A stretch of DNA of 64,000 nucleotides, taken from assembly GCF_001425625.1 (NCBI RefSeq), contig NZ_LMCP01000045.1, positions 854 to 64,853 on the forward strand, in the 5' to 3' direction. Below the pieces are notes generated by a model. That model saw only the letters and a program-made list of their open reading frames with translations. It ran no database searches and had not been told where the DNA came from. A program made the position numbers and the translations under genes. The DNA is from Mesorhizobium sp. Root102 (GTDB lineage Bacteria; Pseudomonadota; Alphaproteobacteria; Rhizobiales; Rhizobiaceae). Positions 52,608-61,153 of the stretch are shown in pieces (positions within the stretch are counted from its first letter, which is position 1; each line of letters starts with the position of its first letter).

Positions 52608-53606
52608 ATGAATTTGAATGCGCTCGACCTCAATCTCGTCAGGGTGTTCGACGCCCTTCTTCAGGAGAGAAGCGTTACGCGTGCCGGCGAGCAGATCGGC
52701 CTCAGCCAGCCTGCCGTCAGCGCAGCGCTCAACCGCTTGCGGCATCTCCTCAACGACCAGCTGTTCGTGCGACGGGGCAATGACATGATGCCGACGCCGC
52801 GCGCCGAGAGCATGGCCGAGCCGTTGCGCCTGGCGCTTCGCGAGATCGAACGCGTCTTCCATTCGGCCAAGGCGTTCGATCCGGCGGAGCTGGAGCGAAC
52901 CTTCACGTTCATGGGGGCGGATTTCTTTTCCATGATGCTGATGCCAACCTTGGCGGCACGCATCGCGGGTGCCGCGTCGCGCGCGTCGCTAAGGTTTCTC
53001 GACAGTGCGCGCGGCGACGTCTCGCGGCTGCTCCAGGACGATGAAATCGACGTAGCGCTCGAGCGTCCGCTGGAGGTCTCCGACCGGGTCTCAAGCACGC
53101 CTCTGTTCCATTCACCTTTCGCCATCATCGCCGCGCACGACAACGCTGCGATCAGGCAGGCGGGGGTCACGCAAGGCGAGCCCCTGCCGATCGGGCTTTT
53201 CTGCGAACTGCCCCATGTTCTTCGCTCTATCGACGGCTCGATGTCGGGCTCCACCGACGAGGCGCTCCGCAAGATCGGACGAACGCGCCGTGTGAGTCTG
53301 ACACTGCCGCACTTTCAGGCTGTCGCATTGGCAGTGGCAAACGGAAACCACCTCGCGGCGGTTCCCAGGCAGTTCGCGGTTTGGGCGGCCAAGACCCTGC
53401 CGCTCGTCATCTTCGAACCGCCACTTCCCATTGCGGTTCCTGAAGTCAGGATGTACTGGCACGCGCGCCACGACGACGAGCCACCTCATCGCTGGGTTCG
53501 CGATCAGATCATGGAGGCGGTAGGCGCACTCGGATTTGTGGAAAGCGGTGCCGCGGAAAATGCCGGCGCCTGGTCTGGCGGCCGGACGGATCAGCCAGCC
53601 GTATAG
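52608..53606 (+). CDS. LysR family transcriptional regulator
   Basis: A 332-residue LysR protein: helix-turn-helix LNLVRVFDALLQERSVTRAG and GLSQPAVSAALNRLRHLLND, then a periplasmic-binding-like effector domain from about residue 90. The N-terminal QLFVRRGNDMMPTPRA pattern is like NodD/LeuO-type members. An ATG at 52590 would add six residues. It is divergent from the cupin gene. Its last 16 bases overlap the end of the convergent SDR pseudogene. Confidence 0.9.
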   Translation: MNLNALDLNLVRVFDALLQERSVTRAGEQIGLSQPAVSAALNRLRHLLNDQLFVRRGNDMMPTPRAESMAEPLRLALREIERVFHSAKAFDPAELERTFTFMGADFFSMMLMPTLAARIAGAASRASLRFLDSARGDVSRLLQDDEIDVALERPLEVSDRVSSTPLFHSPFAIIAAHDNAAIRQAGVTQGEPLPIGLFCELPHVLRSIDGSMSGSTDEALRKIGRTRRVSLTLPHFQAVALAVANGNHLAAVPRQFAVWAAKTLPLVIFEPPLPIAVPEVRMYWHARHDDEPPHRWVRDQIMEAVGALGFVESGAAENAGAWSGGRTDQPAV

Positions 53607-54348
53607 CCACCGTCGACGGAGAAGATGCCGCCGCTGGTCCAGGCGGCCTCTTCGCAGGCCAGATAGACCGCGATGCCGGCCAGATCGCCGGGGCGGCCGA
53701 TTCTGCCGAGCGGATAGCTGCGCTCGACATAGGCCTTCAGCTCCGCTTTTGCCTCGGCCGGCAAATTGTCGACGGTCTTGCGCCGCATGGCGGTGTCGAC
53801 CGTACCGGGCGCGATGGCGTTGACACGGATGCCGCGCGGGCCGAGTTCGAAGGCCAGCGATTTGGTCAGCGAGTTCAACGCGCCCTTCGACAGGGAATAG
53901 AGGCTCGACGGCCGCTTCGGGATCATCTTGTTGGCGAAGTAGGACGAGATGTTGATCACCGATGCGCCGGCCGAGAGATGCGGCAGCAGGCCCTGGGTGA
54001 GGAAGAACACCGCCGTCACATTGAGCGCGAAGGACTGCTGGACTGCTCCTCGCTGACGATCTCGAACGGCACCAGGAAAGCCACCCCGGCATTGTTGACC
54101 AGGGTATCGAGCGGCCTGCCGGATTTTTTCACATGCTCGACGACGGCTGCGATGCCTGCCGATGTGGCAAGATCGGCCGACAGCGTCTCGATAGTACCGC
54201 CAAGGTGCTTGCGGGCGGCGTCGAGCTTTTTGGTGTCGCGGCCGACGATCAGCACGTCCGCGCCCTCGCGCGAAAAAGCCTCGGCGATCGCCAGACCGAT
54301 ACCGTCCGAGCCACCAGTGACCAGCGCGCGCCTGTTGTGAAGTCTCAT
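53591..54348 (-). pseudogene. Short-chain dehydrogenase/reductase with a frameshift
   Basis: The first part, from the ATG at 54348, encodes the NAD(P)-binding end (RRALVTGGSDGIGLAIAEAF, then TLVNNAGVAFLVPFE). After EIVSEEQ near 54043 the frame breaks. The rest is in a shifted frame: QQSFALNVTAVFFLTQGLLP, SLYSLSKGALNSLTKSLAFE (catalytic Tyr and Lys) and GGIFSVDGGYTAG. GAGGAGCAGTCCAGCAG suggests one base lost where GTTCCAG would restore E-E-Q-F-Q-Q. Unless this is a sequencing error, the enzyme is not made in full. Confidence 0.88.
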
Positions 54349-54469
54349 TCGACGCTCCGAGATTTCTGCCTCGTCGAGAGCACCGTACATTGGCGGCCGC
54401 GGTCAAGCCGCCGGCCTATCCCCGGGTATGAACTTCGACCGCTGCCGGCGCAGGCCAGCCGAGGCCGGT

Positions 54470-55108
54470 TTACGCGTCGCCGGTCGCAAGCTCCCGCAGG
54501 GCCAGCCGGCCCGCGACATAATTCTTGACCTGGCGGACCGCCTGTTCGCGCGAGACGCTGCCCGGCTGCAGGCCGAGCCGCAGCCAAAGCCCGTCGATCA
54601 GCGCGGTAACGCCAAGTGCGATGTCGTCGGCATCCGCCGGCGAGGCGAGGCCGCGCAGGCCCGACAACAGGTTCGAGCGCATGCGCGCATGGATCACTCT
54701 CTGGATACGGGCCATCTTCTCGTCGCGCGGCACCTCGGCGCAGAGCGACAGCCAGGCATGGCACAGGGGAGGCTGGAACAGATGCTCCTCGAAATTGCCC
54801 TCGATCACCGCATCCATGCGCTCCATCGGGGTATGCGCCCGGCGAAGCCGCGCGATCACGGCCTGGCACAGGACGGCGTTGGCCTCGCGCATCGCGTGCT
54901 CGAACAATTCCTGCTTGTTGCGGAAATAGTGCAGCACGATGCCCTTGGAGGCGCCGGCCTGGGCCGCCACCTTCTCCAGTGTCGCGCCGGCAATGCCCTC
55001 GCGCTCCAGCACCGCGAAGGCCGCCTGCCGCAGTTCCTTGCGGCGAATCTCACTGAGACGCTTGAGTTTCACGGGCTCGGTCCATGCATTGCGAATCCAC
55101 GTTGACAT
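54470..55108 (-). CDS. betI: TetR family regulator, BetI type
   Basis: A 212-residue TetR protein resembling the choline-responsive repressor BetI: AAFAVLEREGIAGATLEKVA, then QAGASKGIVLHYFRNKQELF. The C-terminal domain contains TALIDGLWLRLGLQPGSVSR, the characteristic BetI end. It is divergent from a choline-binding protein gene, with two palindromic sites of ATTGACC half-sites in the gap, so it probably represses choline uptake when choline is absent. The usual betB/betA partners are not in the window. Confidence 0.82.
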   Translation of the reverse strand: MSTWIRNAWTEPVKLKRLSEIRRKELRQAAFAVLEREGIAGATLEKVAAQAGASKGIVLHYFRNKQELFEHAMREANAVLCQAVIARLRRAHTPMERMDAVIEGNFEEHLFQPPLCHAWLSLCAEVPRDEKMARIQRVIHARMRSNLLSGLRGLASPADADDIALGVTALIDGLWLRLGLQPGSVSREQAVRQVKNYVAGRLALRELATGDA

Positions 55109-55129
55109 TTTCGCCCGCTCAGATCAAGA

Positions 55130-55167
55130 ATTGACCCATGGGACAATAAAACGACCAATAGGTCAAT
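55130..55167. promoter_or_regulatory. Two adjacent candidate BetI operators
   Basis: Site 1 (55130-55147) reads ATTGACCCATGGGACAAT, a palindrome with one mismatch. Site 2 (55150-55167) reads AACGACCAATAGGTCAAT, with half-sites GACC/GGTC. The outer ATTGACC and GGTCAAT of the pair are perfect inverted copies. They lie between the betI and choX starts. Confidence 0.6.
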
Positions 55168-55190
55168 CTGATTACAATGAGGAGAACCGA

Positions 55191-56129
55191 ATGTTCCGCA
55201 TCCTTGCAAACGGCGTCTGTCTTGCTGCCCTCATGTTGGCCTCTCATGCGGCACAGGCGGCCGAGGCCGAGCAATGCAGGGCTGTGCGCATGGCCGAGCC
55301 CGGCTGGAACGACCTTGCCTTCACCACGGGCGTCGCCAATGTGCTGTTGCAGGCGCTCGGCTATCAGCCGCAGAGCCAGGTTCTTGGCATCAACGTCATC
55401 TACGAGGGCATGAAGAATAGGGATCTCGACCTGTTCCTGGGCTACTGGGATCCGGCCATGGTCACCTATTACGAGCCGTACAAGAAGGACGGCTCTGTCG
55501 AGAATGTGCGCGTCAATCTCGAAGGCGCCAAATACACCTTCGCCGTGCCGACCTATGTCTGGGAGGCTGGCGTCAAGGACATCGCCGACCTGCACAAACT
55601 CGCCGACAGGTTCGGCAAGAAAATGTACGGCATCGAGCCCGGCTCCAACCAATTGATGATGGACGCGATCGCCGATCCCGCCTTTGGCCTGGACGGCTGG
55701 CAGGTGGTCGAGTCGAGCGAAGCCGGCATGCTTTCCGAGGTAGGCTACGAGATCAAGGAAAAGCAGTTCATCGTCTTCCAGGGCTGGGCGCCGCATCCGA
55801 TGAACACGATGTACGACTTCAAGTACCTGACCGGTGGCGACAAGTTCTTCGGCCCGAACTTCGGCGCAGCGACGGTGACGACGCAGGTGCGCAAGGGCTA
55901 TCTGCAGCAATGCCCGAACGTCGCGCAGTTCCTCGGGAATCTCGTCTTCGACATCGATTTCGAGAATGTCGGCATGGGCTATCTGATCAATGACGGCATG
56001 AAGCCGGAGGACGGGGCCCTGAAGGCAATCACAGCGAACAAAAGCCGCCTCGACGCCTGGCTCGCCGGCGTCACCACCTTCGACGGCCAACCCGGCCTTG
56101 CCGCGGTCAAGGAAAAGCTCGGCCTGTGA
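55191..56129 (+). CDS. choX: Choline ABC transporter substrate-binding protein
   Basis: A 312-residue exported protein, signal peptide residues 1-22 or so (MFRILANGVCLAALMLASHA). The ligand-cage aromatics known from ChoX are present: Trp in AEPGWNDLAF, Trp in LFLGYWDPAM, Tyr in AVPTYVWEAG, and Trp in VFQGWAPHPMN. It captures choline in the periplasm. GAGGAG lies before the ATG. The permease and ATPase genes that normally follow (choW, choV) are absent; a hydrolase gene follows with a 4-base overlap instead. Confidence 0.9.
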   Translation: MFRILANGVCLAALMLASHAAQAAEAEQCRAVRMAEPGWNDLAFTTGVANVLLQALGYQPQSQVLGINVIYEGMKNRDLDLFLGYWDPAMVTYYEPYKKDGSVENVRVNLEGAKYTFAVPTYVWEAGVKDIADLHKLADRFGKKMYGIEPGSNQLMMDAIADPAFGLDGWQVVESSEAGMLSEVGYEIKEKQFIVFQGWAPHPMNTMYDFKYLTGGDKFFGPNFGAATVTTQVRKGYLQQCPNVAQFLGNLVFDIDFENVGMGYLINDGMKPEDGALKAITANKSRLDAWLAGVTTFDGQPGLAAVKEKLGL

Positions 56130-56962
56130 GACCGGCCGCGCTGGATGGATTGCCGAATGCCTGCGCGGACCAGGACGCCTGGGCCGAGCGAAAGCAGTTC
56201 GTCACCGTCGGCGATCTCGACATCGCCTATGTCGAGATATCAGGCGCCGAGCCGGCGCTGCTGTTGGTGCACGGCTTCACCGACACCAGCCGCAGTTTTT
56301 CGCTTCTGGCGCCGCATCTGGCCGGCCGCCGGCTGATCATGCCGGATCTGCGCGGCCATGGCGCCTCGCAAGCGGGCCAGGGCTGCGCCATCGCCGATTT
56401 CGCCGACGATATTGCCGGGCTGATCCAGTGTTTACGGCTCGACCGGCCGGTCGTCGTCGGCCATTCGCTGGGCGCAATGGTGGCTATCGCCTTGGCCGGG
56501 CGGCACAAGGAGCTGATCGGCGGCCTGGTGGTCCTGGCCGGCACGTTGAAGCCTGATTTCGCGCCGGATCACCCTCTAGTCGCGGGCGTTGAGGCCTTGC
56601 GCGATCCGATATCGCCGGCCGACCCGTTTTATGCCTGGTGGCATGCCTGTCGGCCCGGCGTGTCCCCAGTCTTTCTCGCCGGCCTGGCGAAAGACGCCTC
56701 GGCGATGCCGGCATCGCGCTGGCGCGCGATTCTTGAGGAAATCCGCCGCGCCGACCTGACCGACGCGGCACGGGCCGTGCAGACGCGGGCGCTGATCATC
56801 GCCGGCGCGTGCGACCCGCTATTCGGCGAGGCGCACCTGCAGGCATTGCGGTCCGCTCTTCCAGAAGCCGCCTTCGCCCGCGCCGAGAGCTGTAGCCACA
56901 ACCCGCATTGGGAAGATCCGGCCCTTGTTGCAAAGGCCATCGTCGAGGCATTTGAAGTCTAA
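56126..56962 (+). CDS. Alpha/beta-hydrolase fold protein
   Basis: A 278-residue hydrolase starting at GTG 56126, overlapping the choX stop (GTGA). Oxyanion loop LLLVHGFTDTSRSF, nucleophile elbow VVVGHSLGAMVAIA, acid in GACDPLFGE and the last His in SCSHNPHWED complete a normal triad. Because it is translationally coupled to choX, it could release choline from an ester, but that is inference only. Its 3' end overlaps the convergent NIPSNAP gene by four bases. Confidence 0.87.
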   Translation: MRPAALDGLPNACADQDAWAERKQFVTVGDLDIAYVEISGAEPALLLVHGFTDTSRSFSLLAPHLAGRRLIMPDLRGHGASQAGQGCAIADFADDIAGLIQCLRLDRPVVVGHSLGAMVAIALAGRHKELIGGLVVLAGTLKPDFAPDHPLVAGVEALRDPISPADPFYAWWHACRPGVSPVFLAGLAKDASAMPASRWRAILEEIRRADLTDAARAVQTRALIIAGACDPLFGEAHLQALRSALPEAAFARAESCSHNPHWEDPALVAKAIVEAFEV

Positions 56963-57741
56963 CGCCCGACCAGCGATTGCGATGTCGGCGAGAGCCGCAA
57001 AGTCTCCGTTGGTTTGGTCAGGCCTGCTTGCGCGGCCTGCCAAAAGCCCTGCCATGCCGGCGAGGCGGCGAGGGCTGCCTTATGGTGGGCATGCGCCTCG
57101 GCGCTGTCGAAGCTGGTGACGACCAGGAAGACGTTTTCATCAGCCCTTACCGGCAGGCGCGGAAAACTGTTTTCGGCATGCTCCGTAACGAACGCGGCGA
57201 GCAGGCGTGCGCCTTGTGCCGTCATCAGCGGCGCCCCCGCAGTCTCGAAGCGATTGGCGAAGTCAACCTCCGTGCCGGGCCGCAGATGATGAATCTCGAT
57301 GACAACGATGCCAGTCAGCGGCTTGTTTTGAATAGGCTTTTCGTCGGTCGCCAGGCCTGTCCGTTGCGCGCCCGCGAGGTCGAAGCCGCCGTCCGGCCAC
57401 GCCGGCTTGAGCAGCAGCACATCGTCGGAATCGATCATTGTCGCGTTGGCCGCGTCGCGGTACGCCGCCCAGACCGGGCCGCCATAGAAATCGGCGAGAG
57501 CATTTTTCCGCGCGACCATGCCATCGAAGCCGCGCATCCAGACGAACATGTCCGGGCGGTCGAGATCCCGGAACTGGCCGATGATGGTCATGCCGGCGTC
57601 CTCCTGGCCCTCGATCAGTCTGCCGTCGAAGATGTCGATGAGCGTGTCGCGCTGGCCGGGCTTCAGTGTGTATTGCCGAAGCTCGACGACAGGCGAGGCG
57701 AGCACCGCGGGTTTAGGCCTGGCGTTCAGGGGCACGTTCAT
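56959..57741 (-). CDS. NIPSNAP family protein (two domains)
   Basis: A 260-residue protein with two ferredoxin-like NIPSNAP domains: VELRQYTLKPGQRDTLIDIF (residues about 18-120) and VVIEIHHLRPGTEVDFANRF (about 145-245). Members are often small oligomeric proteins in unknown catabolic or stress roles. AAGGAG precedes the ATG. It is divergent from a TetR regulator with paired palindromic operators between them, so it is probably inducible. Confidence 0.87.
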   Translation of the reverse strand: MNVPLNARPKPAVLASPVVELRQYTLKPGQRDTLIDIFDGRLIEGQEDAGMTIIGQFRDLDRPDMFVWMRGFDGMVARKNALADFYGGPVWAAYRDAANATMIDSDDVLLLKPAWPDGGFDLAGAQRTGLATDEKPIQNKPLTGIVVIEIHHLRPGTEVDFANRFETAGAPLMTAQGARLLAAFVTEHAENSFPRLPVRADENVFLVVTSFDSAEAHAHHKAALAASPAWQGFWQAAQAGLTKPTETLRLSPTSQSLVGR

Positions 57742-57754
57742 TCGTATCTCCTTA

Positions 57755-57800
57755 AAACAGGGTGATCATCCTGTTTATAAACAGACCGGTTGTCCTGTTT
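57755..57800. promoter_or_regulatory. Paired 22-base palindromic operators for the TetR regulator
   Basis: Site 1: AAACAGG (57755-57761), 8 bases, CCTGTTT (57770-57776). Site 2: AAACAG (57779-57784), 10 bases, CTGTTT (57795-57800). Both are 22 bases long and 24 bases apart centre to centre. The overlap between them, CTGTTTATAAACAG, is itself a perfect palindrome. Confidence 0.7.
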
Positions 57801-57823
57801 TGTCAATATGCTAGAGTCTGGCC

Positions 57824-58516
57824 ATGTCAGCAGAGTTGACCGTTCAACCAAAACCGCGCCCACGAAAACGCATCAACGACCCTGAAGGCATGCGCAAGAA
57901 AGTGCTCGATGTCGCCGAGGTTGCGTTCCAGGCGCGCGGCTATCACGCCTCCAGCCTCGGCGACCTGATGGCGGCGGCGGGTGTCAGCGGCGGTGCGCTG
58001 CATCACCATTTCCCGACCAAGAAGGCGCTGGCGCTGGCGGTGATCGACGAGCGTGTGGCGGCGGCGGTCGAAGAGACATGGATCGCGCCGGTGCTGGCGG
58101 CTGCGTCGGCGCGCGAAGGCGTGCGCGCGGTGTTCGAAGCCGTGGCGGCGGAACTGGAGCAGCAGGGTTTCGTGCGCGGCTGCCCGCTCAACAATCTGGC
58201 GCACGAACTGTCGCTCGCCGATCCGGATTTTCGCCTTGCCCTTGCCGGTATTTTTGCCGGGTGGCGGCGGGCGATTTCCGACAAGCTGCGAGCCGACCAG
58301 CAGGCGGGCAGGGAGGAGGGCACAGATCCCGAGCGCTTTGCCGCGCTGGCGGTCGCCGCCTATTCCGGGGCGATGTCGATGGCCAAGACGGCGCAGGACG
58401 CGAGCGTGCTGCGGGATTGTCTGGCGGGACTGGAGCGGAGCGCGCTGTCGTCATTGCAGGGCGGATTGGCAGCCAGGCGACGCCGTAGGGTGCTGCCACG
58501 ATCGAGAGCCCTTTGA
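57824..58516 (+). CDS. TetR family transcriptional regulator
   Basis: A 230-residue regulator. Helix-turn-helix VAEVAFQARGYHASSLGDLM and AAGVSGGALHHHFPTKKALA. The ligand domain has the block GFVRGCPLNNLAHELSLADP, shared with the AcuR/YxaF-like branch of TetR. A basic N-terminus (KPRPRKR) and an Arg-rich tail flank the fold. It probably represses itself and the divergent NIPSNAP gene through the palindromes at 57755-57800. Confidence 0.9.
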   Translation: MSAELTVQPKPRPRKRINDPEGMRKKVLDVAEVAFQARGYHASSLGDLMAAAGVSGGALHHHFPTKKALALAVIDERVAAAVEETWIAPVLAAASAREGVRAVFEAVAAELEQQGFVRGCPLNNLAHELSLADPDFRLALAGIFAGWRRAISDKLRADQQAGREEGTDPERFAALAVAAYSGAMSMAKTAQDASVLRDCLAGLERSALSSLQGGLAARRRRRVLPRSRAL

Positions 58517-58565
58517 TGTCGCAGCGACAGGGAGATCTCGACGCGGCTGCTTTGATTTTGCGGCG

Positions 58566-58760
58566 CTACTGCGCCAGCGGCTTGATCGTCTCATAGCCGA
58601 TTACGCATTCGGAGATGTTGGCAACCGAAACCATGCCGCCGGCCGCTGGCCGGAACTCGCTGCGGATGCCCGGTTTTTCCAGCACGAAGCCGGTCTTGGC
58701 GGTTTTCGCGTCGACGCATTCGGCGCCATGCGCGACGCTCGCCGTGGCGAGCAGGGCCAT
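58566..58760 (-). CDS. Small exported protein, possibly truncated
   Basis: A 64-residue frame from the ATG at 58760: short hydrophobic start MALLATASVAHGA, then ECVDAKTAKTGFVLEKPGIR and FRPAAGGMVSVANISE. The hydrophobic stretch looks like the end of a signal peptide whose positively charged part is missing, and a stop lies a short way upstream in this frame. I suspect a larger exported protein that has been shortened at one or both ends. Confidence 0.4.
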   Translation of the reverse strand: MALLATASVAHGAECVDAKTAKTGFVLEKPGIRSEFRPAAGGMVSVANISECVIGYETIKPLAQ

Positions 58761-58874
58761 GCCGATTGTTGCGGCTGTCCTCGCGCCACGTCAAGACTGC
58801 CAGACCCGCGCGGCGGTGTCGATGCGTGGTGACGGCAACTGGACGGCAGGGGCCGCCTGTGCTGAATTTCGCGC

Positions 58875-60008
58875 ATGATGACTCGCTTGCCGATCCACTC
58901 GATTTCCCGGCGCAGCCTGCTGAAGCAGATGACAGGATTTGCCGCGGCCGGCGCCTTGTCGCGTCCGGCCTTCAGCCAGACCGGCCAGCGCGTCCAGTCC
59001 ATCGACGCCACATTCCTGTTCATCGCCGATGTCCATGCCTGCCGCATGGCGAGCGGGTTGAGCCCCAACTGCCTGCAGGAAGGCAAGACCGACGCCGCGT
59101 TACTGCGCAACGTGGCAGTGCTCAATGGTCTCGGCGACAAGGACTGGCCGGCCGAGATCAACGGCGTCGCCACCGGCCTGCGCTCGGCGGGCAGCCGCAT
59201 CGGCACGCCGCTCGGCCTCGTCGTCGGTGGTGACATGACCGACGACGGCGGCGGCCAGATCACCCAGCCGAGCGAGGGCACCCAGTTGCTCCAGTTCAGC
59301 CAGCGCTACAGCCAAGGCGTTGGCCCCGATCGCGTACACATGCCGGTCTATGTCGGGCTCGGCAACCATGATCTCGACCAGAACGGGCCGCCGCACCATG
59401 TCGACTGGTACCGGCGCGAACTGCGCGACTATGTCGAGGTCAACCATCGCGCCGGCGTGTTCTTCAAGCCGCCAGTGCCGGCCACCGACTACGATGTCGA
59501 CACCGACTGCTATTCCTGGGACTGGGGCGGCCTGCATCTGATCCAGACGCATCGTTTCGCCGGCGATACCGGCCATGGCGCCGACTCCAGCCTGCCATGG
59601 CTGAAGCAGGATCTGGCGACCTACGCGGCGGATGGTCGTCCGGTCATTCTGTTCCAGCACTATGGCTGGGACACTTTCTCGGTGGAACGTTGGGACGCCG
59701 CCAAAAAGAGCTATGACGATGACGGCGCCGGCGCGCCGCACTGGTGGAGCGAGGCCGACCGGCAGGCGCTGCTGGCGGCGCTCAGGGGCTACAATGTCGT
59801 CGGCATTTTCCATGGCCACCAGCACGAAACGCCGATGATCTATCGCCGTGACGGGCTCGATCTGTTCAAGCCGAAGGCCGCCTATATGGGAGGTTTCGCG
59901 CTGGCCAGGGTGACAAGCGACGGCATGGACGTGGCGCTGGGCGAGACGACCGGCGATCATGGCGAGGTCGCTTTCACCAATGCTTTCAGCAAAGGCTGGA
60001 GCACATGA
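58875..60008 (+). CDS. Tat-exported metallophosphoesterase
   Basis: A 377-residue calcineurin-like phosphoesterase. The N-terminus carries a twin-arginine signal (ISRRSLLKQMTGFAAAGALS), so it is exported folded. Metal-binding motifs appear in order: FIADVHACR, VVGGDMTDDG, GLGNHDLDQNG, FQHYGWD and FHGHQHE. The substrate is unknown; such enzymes act on phosphodiesters or nucleotides in the periplasm. A bidirectional terminator starts right at the stop codon. Confidence 0.9.
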   Translation: MMTRLPIHSISRRSLLKQMTGFAAAGALSRPAFSQTGQRVQSIDATFLFIADVHACRMASGLSPNCLQEGKTDAALLRNVAVLNGLGDKDWPAEINGVATGLRSAGSRIGTPLGLVVGGDMTDDGGGQITQPSEGTQLLQFSQRYSQGVGPDRVHMPVYVGLGNHDLDQNGPPHHVDWYRRELRDYVEVNHRAGVFFKPPVPATDYDVDTDCYSWDWGGLHLIQTHRFAGDTGHGADSSLPWLKQDLATYAADGRPVILFQHYGWDTFSVERWDAAKKSYDDDGAGAPHWWSEADRQALLAALRGYNVVGIFHGHQHETPMIYRRDGLDLFKPKAAYMGGFALARVTSDGMDVALGETTGDHGEVAFTNAFSKGWST

Positions 60009-60009
60009 A

Positions 60010-60034
60010 AAAGGCGGCCCTCGCGACCGCCTTT
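60010..60034. terminator. Bidirectional rho-independent terminator
   Basis: AAAGGCGG (60010-60017), 9-base loop, CCGCCTTT (60027-60034). The minus strand continues into five T, so it suits the CsbD gene well and can also end the phosphoesterase transcript. Confidence 0.8.
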
Positions 60035-60065
60035 CCCCGACAAAAGTGCGTTTCTCGATGTCGGA

Positions 60066-60245
60066 TCAGAGCGCCTTCTTGACCTTGTCTTTCACGTCGC
60101 CATAGGCCTTCTGCACCTTGCCGGCGATCCTGTCGGCCGTGCCTTCGGCCTGGGTCTGCCTGTTGCCAATTGCCTTGCCGGCGGCTTCCTTGACCGAGCC
60201 CTTGACCTGCTTGGCCACGCCCGCGACCTGATCCTTGTTCACCAT
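60066..60245 (-). CDS. CsbD family stress protein
   Basis: A 59-residue CsbD protein: MVNKDQVAGVAKQVKGSVKE and GKVQKAYGDVKDKVKKAL, a Lys/Ala/Gly-rich helical protein typical of general-stress regulons. AGGAG lies 9 bases before this ATG; an ATG three codons upstream (60254) is also possible. The frame is open further upstream but without CsbD character. Confidence 0.9.
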   Translation of the reverse strand: MVNKDQVAGVAKQVKGSVKEAAGKAIGNRQTQAEGTADRIAGKVQKAYGDVKDKVKKAL

Positions 60246-60446
60246 TTTTCGCATCTCCTGGGAGTTTTGAATTTCGGAGGAATTCTTTCGCGGGAGGCTA
60301 ACGAGCCGGCGTCGGTTAGGTTCCAGGCGTCGCTCGAGCAGCAGATCAGGTCGCGCAGCCGTCTCCTGAGGCAAGGGCTGGCGGGCTAGGCTGTGGGCAC
60401 GCGCCGACCAAAGGATTTGGGTGATCGCGCGCGCGGGGAGACCTTC

Positions 60447-61100
60447 TTGGCTGAATTCACCCTCTTCATCGGCAACAAGTGCTTTTCCTCATGGTCGCTC
60501 CGGCCGTGGGTGGCGATGAGGCATCTGGAAATCCCGTTCGAGGAGGGTTTCGTGCGGCTGCGCACGCCTGAGACCTTTGCCAATCTGGCGAAAGTGTCGC
60601 CGACAGGCCAGGTGCCGGTGCTGAATCACAATGGCAGGATCATCTGGGAAACCCTTGCCATTCTTGAATATCTCGCCGACCTGTTTCCGGACAAAAAACT
60701 CTGGCCGGCCGACATCGATGCCCGCGCACTGGCGCGCTCGGCGGCGACCGAGATGCATTCCGGTTTCCGCGAAGTTCGCTACGGCTGGCCGATGAATTTG
60801 CGTCGGCCAAAGGGCCACAAGCCGCTCGATGCCGAAGGCGAGGCGCAACGCGAGCGCATCGAGACGTTGTGGCGCGAGTGCCGGGAAAAATACGGCAAGG
60901 GCGGCCCGTTCCTGTTCGGCCATTTCACCGCGGCCGACGCCATGTATGCACCGGTCGTGACCCGCTTCGACACCTATGGCGGCACGCTTGCGGCGGATAC
61001 GCGAGCCTATGTCGATGCTGTGCTGGCAACGTCGGCGATGCGGCACTGGTATGCCGAGGCGGCCAAGGAGACGTGGCCGGAACCCGGCCCGGACGAATAG
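60447..61100 (+). CDS. Glutathione S-transferase family protein
   Basis: A 217-residue GST. N-terminal thioredoxin-like domain: EFTLFIGNKCFSSWSLRPWV with a Ser/Cys motif near the active site, and NLAKVSPTGQVPVLNHNGRI and WETLAILEYLADLFPD for glutathione binding. The C-terminal helical domain contains FLFGHFTAADAMYAPVVTRF. The start is probably TTG at 60447, preceded by GGGGAG, because homologues begin right before EFTL; an ATG at 60393 would add 18 charged residues. Confidence 0.88.
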   Translation: MAEFTLFIGNKCFSSWSLRPWVAMRHLEIPFEEGFVRLRTPETFANLAKVSPTGQVPVLNHNGRIIWETLAILEYLADLFPDKKLWPADIDARALARSAATEMHSGFREVRYGWPMNLRRPKGHKPLDAEGEAQRERIETLWRECREKYGKGGPFLFGHFTAADAMYAPVVTRFDTYGGTLAADTRAYVDAVLATSAMRHWYAEAAKETWPEPGPDE

Positions 61101-61116
61101 GTGGATCCAAACGAAA

Positions 61117-61153
61117 ACGCCCCTCGCACCTTTTATCGCGCGGGGGGCGTCTT
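61117..61153 (+). terminator. Likely terminator of the GST gene
   Basis: ACGCCCC (61117-61123) pairs with GGGGCGT (61144-61150), with further CG pairs inside, followed by CTTT. The T run is short, so the call is moderate. Confidence 0.55.
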
